From the NCBI GenBank assembly GCA_035534575.1, contig DATLRT010000041.1, positions 1 to 24,559 of the forward strand: a stretch of DNA of 24,559 nucleotides, in the 5' to 3' direction. The position numbers and the translations under genes are program-made. Position 1 is the stretch's first letter. Every line of letters begins with the position of its first letter. The notes under the pieces were generated by a model that had not been told where the DNA came from, did no database searches, and saw nothing but the letters and a program-made list of their open reading frames with translations. This document shows positions 21,200-24,559 of this stretch, piece by piece. Origin of the DNA: JAGWFU01 sp035534575 (GTDB taxonomy: Archaea > Micrarchaeota > Micrarchaeia > Micrarchaeales > Micrarchaeaceae).

Positions 21200-22591
21200 C
21201 TACTTCTTCACCACATCCGCGAACGCGGCATCGTATATCCCAAGCACCTCGTCCAGCGCGGAGACCGGCGTGTTGTACGCGAACGACATCCTCAGCACGT
21301 TGTGCCACGTTCCCGCTGCCGATGCGACCAGCCCCCTACTGAACACCGCCTCGTCAATGGGGCCAGCGTCGAGCGGAACCTTTGTGCCCCTGTCCTGCAC
21401 CAGCTCCACCCCAATCAAGGCTCCGGCTGCCCTCACGTCCCCTATCACCTCGTACCTCTCCGCCAGCTTGTCGAACCCCCTCTTCATGTGGTCCTGTATC
21501 CTCTTGACGTTCTCGAGCAGGTTCTCCCTCTTTATCGTCTCGATGACCGCTGTTCCGGCTGCGCACGCAATCGCCTGCCCTCCGTTTGTGGATGCGTGGC
21601 TTCCCTTCTCCCACTTCTCGAACATCTCCCTGCTCGCGAACATTCCTCCCAGAGGGAATCCGCCTCCCAGTGCCTTGGCCGAAGTTATTATGTCCGCGTT
21701 CAGCCCCAGCCTCTCGCTGGCCCACCACGAGCCCGTCTTGCCCACCCCGCTCTGCACCTCGTCCGCTATTATGAATATGTCATTTTGCTGCGCTATCTCG
21801 TTGAGGCCCTTGTAGAACTCCTTCTGGTAGGTGAGCACTCCCTGCTCCCCGGCCACCGGCTCTATCATTATCGCGGCCACATCGCTCGGGTCTACCTTTG
21901 TCTTTAATATGCTCCTTATGCTCTCCAGCGAGTTCTGCGCCGCGTCCTTCCCAGCAGGGGGCCTGTAAGGATCCGGGCTCTCGAAGGCGTGGTACCCCTG
22001 TATCGCCAGCTCCATTCCCCTCTTTCCCCTGTTTCCCGTGGTCCCGCCCAAGGTTCCTGCAGTCCTTCCGTGGAAGGCCCTGTCTGATACAATAATGTAC
22101 TTCTTCCCGGTCAGGTTCCTCGCCAGCTTTAGCGCAGCCTCGTTCGCCTCGGTCCCCGAGTTGGATAGGAACGCCCCGCCGCTGCTCAGCCTTGATGGAA
22201 GGGTGCTCTGCACAGCCGCCACCAGCTCATCGTACTCCTGATAATACATAACGTGGTTGTTCGGCAGCGCGTAGCCCTTCTCAAGCATTCCTGTCACTGC
22301 CTTGGTTATCGCCGGATGCTTGTTGCCCAGCACGTTGACCCCCACCCCCGTCAGGGCGTCCAGGTACTGGTTGCCGTCAACGTCGGTGATCCTTATCCCG
22401 TCGGCCCCCTTCATCACCAGCTTGTGCATCTTGTAGTTGTTGGTGCCCACCCTGGATTCGTACTCCATTATCCTCTTTTGCGCATTGGGCCCTGGCGGCA
22501 TAACAACAATGCGTGCTACTTTCTCCCCCTCCTTCTCGTTTCCCACGTTCATTTTATCCACATCTTCTCTTAGGTTCTTAGTGTTCATCAT
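21200..22591 (-). CDS. class III PLP aminotransferase (GabT/ArgD-like)
   Basis: 463 residues. PLP signatures: 'SNSGTEANEAALKLARN' (143-159), 'AFHGRTAGTLGGT', 'ADEVQSGVGKTG' (D277 contacts the ring nitrogen) and the Schiff-base lysine K306 in 'TSAKALGGGFPLGG'. Class III enzymes move an amino group from an omega- or delta-position to 2-oxoglutarate; substrates include GABA, ornithine and acetylornithine. The ATG at 22591 is followed at once by a second ATG; an internal ATG at codon 14 is possible. It is the first gene of the operon with HMG-CoA reductase, iron alcohol dehydrogenase and mevalonate kinase. The substrate cannot be read from sequence. Confidence 0.87.
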   Translation of the reverse strand: MMNTKNLREDVDKMNVGNEKEGEKVARIVVMPPGPNAQKRIMEYESRVGTNNYKMHKLVMKGADGIRITDVDGNQYLDALTGVGVNVLGNKHPAITKAVTGMLEKGYALPNNHVMYYQEYDELVAAVQSTLPSRLSSGGAFLSNSGTEANEAALKLARNLTGKKYIIVSDRAFHGRTAGTLGGTTGNRGKRGMELAIQGYHAFESPDPYRPPAGKDAAQNSLESIRSILKTKVDPSDVAAIMIEPVAGEQGVLTYQKEFYKGLNEIAQQNDIFIIADEVQSGVGKTGSWWASERLGLNADIITSAKALGGGFPLGGMFASREMFEKWEKGSHASTNGGQAIACAAGTAVIETIKRENLLENVKRIQDHMKRGFDKLAERYEVIGDVRAAGALIGVELVQDRGTKVPLDAGPIDEAVFSRGLVASAAGTWHNVLRMSFAYNTPVSALDEVLGIYDAAFADVVKK

Positions 22592-22628
22592 CTGCTCATC
22601 CCATTCCCCTCTCTTTGTTGGCTTGCAG

Positions 22629-22638
22629 CTATTTAGGG
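22629..22638 (-). promoter_or_regulatory. candidate TATA box for the isoprenoid operon
   Basis: CCCTAAATAG on the minus strand is centred ~42 bases before the ATG at 22591. The better TATA match at 22705-22714 (on this strand CATTTATAAC) would give a ~93-base leader, so the true start is uncertain. Confidence 0.35.
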
Positions 22639-22704
22639 CGTTTGGGGTGTATCGCTTATTGACGTATTGGACATAGACAATCGTCCTCTTTTATGTTGCC
22701 GCAA

Positions 22705-22714
22705 GTTATAAATG
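22705..22714 (+). promoter_or_regulatory. TATA box upstream of hjc
   Basis: GTTATAAATG predicts transcription from about 22736, about 14 bases before a 16-residue ORF and ~98 bases before hjc. The sequence is also usable on the minus strand for the isoprenoid operon. Confidence 0.5.
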
Positions 22715-22749
22715 CGTTTTAGCGGCTCGGCGCCGTGACGAACCAGCCT

Positions 22750-22800
22750 ATGTCGACAGAAGCTCCGACGGAGGGCGGTGTCGTAGTTGTAAAGTGTTAA
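22750..22800 (+). CDS. possible 16-residue leader ORF before hjc
   Basis: The frame ATG...TAA encodes MSTEAPTEGGVVVVKC. It begins ~14 bases after the predicted transcript start and ends 33 bases before hjc. There is no ribosome-binding site. It may be a leader peptide, or chance. Confidence 0.2.
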   Translation: MSTEAPTEGGVVVVKC

Positions 22801-22833
22801 ATTCCTTGCCAGACATCACACTATCGTGGTATC

Positions 22834-23220
22834 TTGACCAGGTACTCAAAAGGGGCCAGAAGCGAGAGGGAGCTGATGGCATTCCTGCACGAGAGGAGCT
22901 ACTCAGTCATACGCTCAGCGGGCAGCGGCGTCAATCCGATGAGCCCGCCGGACATCATAGCGATCAAGCAGGGGAAGGGGATGGCATTCGAGTGCAAGGC
23001 CTGGGACAAGGGCAGCCTCTCGATAGAGCCGGACAAGATAGCCGCGCTGGAGAAGTGGGAGGCCAACACCGGGATGACCGCCTTCGTGGCATGGAGGATG
23101 AACGGGACGGGCTGGTTCTTCATCAGGCTCAGCGAGATGAAGAGGAACCCCAAGAACTTCTCGGTGACGAGGAGCATAGCGACGGCCATCAACAGGCGGT
23201 TCGAAGCCATAGTGTTCTAG
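22834..23220 (+). CDS. hjc: Holliday-junction resolvase Hjc
   Basis: 128 residues. Cuts four-way DNA junctions in recombination and fork repair. The PD-(D/E)xK site is complete: E11 in 'KGARSERELM', D40 in 'SPPDIIAIK' and E53/K55 in 'AFECKAWDK'; 'VIRSAGSG' is the usual strand between them. Length matches the family. The start is a TTG; no strong ribosome-binding site precedes it and no nearby upstream ATG is in frame, so the start is the least sure part. It is followed eight bases later by a glycosyltransferase gene. Confidence 0.9.
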   Translation: MTRYSKGARSERELMAFLHERSYSVIRSAGSGVNPMSPPDIIAIKQGKGMAFECKAWDKGSLSIEPDKIAALEKWEANTGMTAFVAWRMNGTGWFFIRLSEMKRNPKNFSVTRSIATAINRRFEAIVF

Positions 23221-23227
23221 TGATTGA

Positions 23228-24319
23228 TTGGGCCTGCCACTCCTGCTTTACGAGCTTTTCATGGTTCTCATCTTCCTCTTCCTGGTAGGGCTTGCCCTGA
23301 GGAGGGAGAGGCCGGTTTACAACTCCATGCCGAAGTACAGGCCGAGGGTGCTTGTAATGGTCCCCTGCAAGGGGATGGACATCCAGCTCTCGAGGAACCT
23401 CGCCTCTCTTAGGGCGCAGGACTACAAGAACTTCGAGGCAGTTGCGATTGTGGACAGCCTCAAGGACGAGGCAGTGGGCGAGATAAGGAAGGCTGGAATG
23501 GCGGTGATGGTGACCAGCCCCAGGTTCGCAAGGGGCAGCGGAAAGGTGAACGCCATATCGAGCGCCATCTCAGCAAACAAGGGCTACGACATCTACGTCA
23601 TAGCGGACTCAGACATCCACGTTCAGAAGGACTGGCTCTCCCTTCTGGTCGCCCCGCTCTCAGACAAGGCGGTTGGCATCTCGACTACATACCCGTACTT
23701 CAGGCCCGTGGCGGGTTTCTGGTCCAGAGTCAAGAGCGTCTGGAGTTTCGTCGGGGAGGGGCTGATGGAATCCAGCCTGACGCGCTTCGGTTGGGGAGGC
23801 AGCCTGGCATTCAAGGCAAGCATACTGGCCGGCAAGAGGTTAGCCCTCTTCTCCAGGTGCGTCTCTGACGACATACCCATAACCAATATGGCGAAGGTCA
23901 TGGGTTACGGGATAGCGTACGTGAAGGCGGCGCAGCCGGTGGTGGACACCAACGACGACCTCCCCACCTTCTGGGAGTGGTCCAACCGCCAGACCGCGTT
24001 CTCCGTCCTTGGCTTCAGCAGGATCTTCGGCTACGGCATGGTGTTCTACACCGCCCAGGTGCTCCTGTTCATCTCATCCCTGGTGCTGGCTGCCGCTGTC
24101 AGCGGCTGGTTCCTCGTGCTCCTCATACCCTTCCTGGCGGGCGTATACAGGACCTACCAGAGGGCCAGGGAGAGGAGGCTCCAATCCGCCCTCATCTACG
24201 TCCTCATTAACTTCATCTACCTCGCTAACCTCCTCGTGGCGGTGCGCATGAAAGAGGTGAGGTGGAGAGGCAAGACGTATGGCATAACCCACCTCTCCAA
24301 GCTGAAAAACGGCCTTTGA
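23228..24319 (+). CDS. membrane-bound family 2 glycosyltransferase
   Basis: 363 residues from a TTG at 23228; an ATG at 23261 (codon 12) is an equally good start. Helix ~3-24 is a membrane anchor. The GT-A domain follows: 'RVLVMVPCKGMD', 'SLRAQDYKNFEAVAIVDS', 'GSGKVNAISSAI', the metal-binding 'VIADSDIHV', 'GWGGSLAFKAS' and the catalytic-base segment 'RCVSDDIPIT'. Two or three helices end the protein (~275-345). The DSD, late SDD and C-terminal helices resemble ceramide glucosyltransferase/HpnI-like enzymes, which put a sugar on a lipid. The likely substrate is a membrane lipid or lipid carrier, but this is not certain. Confidence 0.85.
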   Translation: MGLPLLLYELFMVLIFLFLVGLALRRERPVYNSMPKYRPRVLVMVPCKGMDIQLSRNLASLRAQDYKNFEAVAIVDSLKDEAVGEIRKAGMAVMVTSPRFARGSGKVNAISSAISANKGYDIYVIADSDIHVQKDWLSLLVAPLSDKAVGISTTYPYFRPVAGFWSRVKSVWSFVGEGLMESSLTRFGWGGSLAFKASILAGKRLALFSRCVSDDIPITNMAKVMGYGIAYVKAAQPVVDTNDDLPTFWEWSNRQTAFSVLGFSRIFGYGMVFYTAQVLLFISSLVLAAAVSGWFLVLLIPFLAGVYRTYQRARERRLQSALIYVLINFIYLANLLVAVRMKEVRWRGKTYGITHLSKLKNGL

Positions 24320-24389
24320 CCCCCTGGAAATCTACCATTTCGTTTATTGTCGCTTTCTCTGAGCGTCTCCGCCATCGCCCCAAGGGGCT

Positions 24390-24424
24390 TACGTCGAAAA
24401 ACGTTGTAAATGAGTGGTGACGTA
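24390..24424. repeat. short inverted repeat before the last gene
   Basis: TACGTC (24390-24395) is repeated inverted as GACGTA (24419-24424). It lies in the gap after the glycosyltransferase, 33 bases before the last TATA box. It could be a weak hairpin or operator; six-base arms are short. Confidence 0.2.
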
Positions 24425-24456
24425 GTTATATCAAAATACACCTCAAATAACGATAG

Positions 24457-24466
24457 CTTTAAAAAC
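24457..24466 (+). promoter_or_regulatory. TATA box for the last, partial gene
   Basis: CTTTAAAAAC is centred ~36 bases before the ATG at 24498, predicting a leader of about 10 bases. Confidence 0.55.
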
Positions 24467-24497
24467 CCATACTGCGCTTAGTCTTAATGTGATACAC

Positions 24498-24559
24498 ATG
24501 GCGGCAAAAAAAGGAAGTAAGGCTTCGCATGCATTAAGGTTCATTGCGAGCTTGATTTT
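24498..24559 (+). CDS. N-terminal fragment of an unidentified protein (runs off the window)
   Basis: Only 20 full codons are present. The start is MAAKKGSKASHAL, basic and polar, then a hydrophobic stretch (RFIASLI), which could be the beginning of a membrane anchor. TGTGAT lies nine bases before the ATG and a good TATA box precedes it. Too short to name. Confidence 0.5.
   Translation, partial: MAAKKGSKASHALRFIASLI

Noticed and set aside
12785..24387. CCCCAAGGGG-like palindrome near 12785, 14581 and 24378
   Set aside because: Only 8-10 bases, with different surroundings and no consistent distance to genes; likely chance.
1..24559. CRISPR array, insertion sequence, integrase or prophage
   Set aside because: No regularly spaced direct repeats, no transposase with a catalytic triad and no cas, integrase or capsid-like protein were seen. 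The transposase-like stretch in the Lrp regulator is only its N-terminal module.

Overview
The window looks like archaeal chromosome. AT-rich TATA boxes sit about 25-30 bases before many genes, several of them with no leader or almost none. Both tRNAs have archaeal features. The window also encodes mevalonate-pathway enzymes, a UbiA-type lipid prenyltransferase, an Hjc Holliday-junction resolvase, a Hef/FANCM-type helicase, a KaiC-like ATPase and an Lrp/AsnC-type regulator. The lineage cannot be fixed from sequence alone. The gene style would fit a Micrarchaeota/Parvarchaeota-like or Thermoplasmata-like archaeon, but that is a guess. Most of the window is fairly GC-rich with AGG arginine and ATA isoleucine codons; hand-counted lines in the helicase give about 53-58% GC. 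Two stretches are clearly AT-richer: 1960-5417 (about 35-50% in sampled lines) and 12939-14333 (about 37%).

Layout. 76-1861: a PRC-barrel protein, tRNA-Gly(GCC), and two tandem paralogues with a PH-like domain and a C-terminal zinc ribbon. 1960-5417: an unusual AT-rich island with (i) a fusion of a GTP cyclohydrolase II-like domain to a complete OMP decarboxylase, (ii) an overlapping guanylate-kinase homologue with altered base-contact residues and an added zinc-ribbon tail, and (iii) a convergent, stand-alone GTP cyclohydrolase II. 5509-8837: an MFS transporter facing a pyrC-pyrD operon. 8864-11366: a small ORF, tRNA-Phe(GAA), and a helicase-pyrE operon. 11441-12529: a prenyl diphosphate synthase. 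12530-12938 holds no ordinary gene but has a run of tiny ORFs, each with its own ribosome-binding site. 12939-14333: a duplicated Lrp/AsnC regulator. 14504-14640: a probable structured RNA, followed by two small genes and a KaiC-like/V4R signalling pair. 16681-22591: a minus-strand operon of class III aminotransferase, HMG-CoA reductase, iron alcohol dehydrogenase, mevalonate kinase and UbiA prenyltransferase. 22750-24559: Hjc, a membrane glycosyltransferase and the start of one more gene.

How the genes work together. pyrC, pyrD, pyrE and the OMP-decarboxylase half of the fusion cover four steps of UMP synthesis. The HMG-CoA reductase, mevalonate kinase, prenyl diphosphate synthase and UbiA enzymes form much of the route to archaeal ether lipids. 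The most novel part is the 1960-5417 island. A cyclohydrolase that opens the guanine ring would give a pyrimidine ribonucleotide monophosphate. It is fused to an enzyme that handles pyrimidine monophosphates and overlaps a nucleotide-kinase homologue that no longer has the guanine-reading residues. This suggests, but does not prove, an unrecognised GTP-derived nucleotide pathway.
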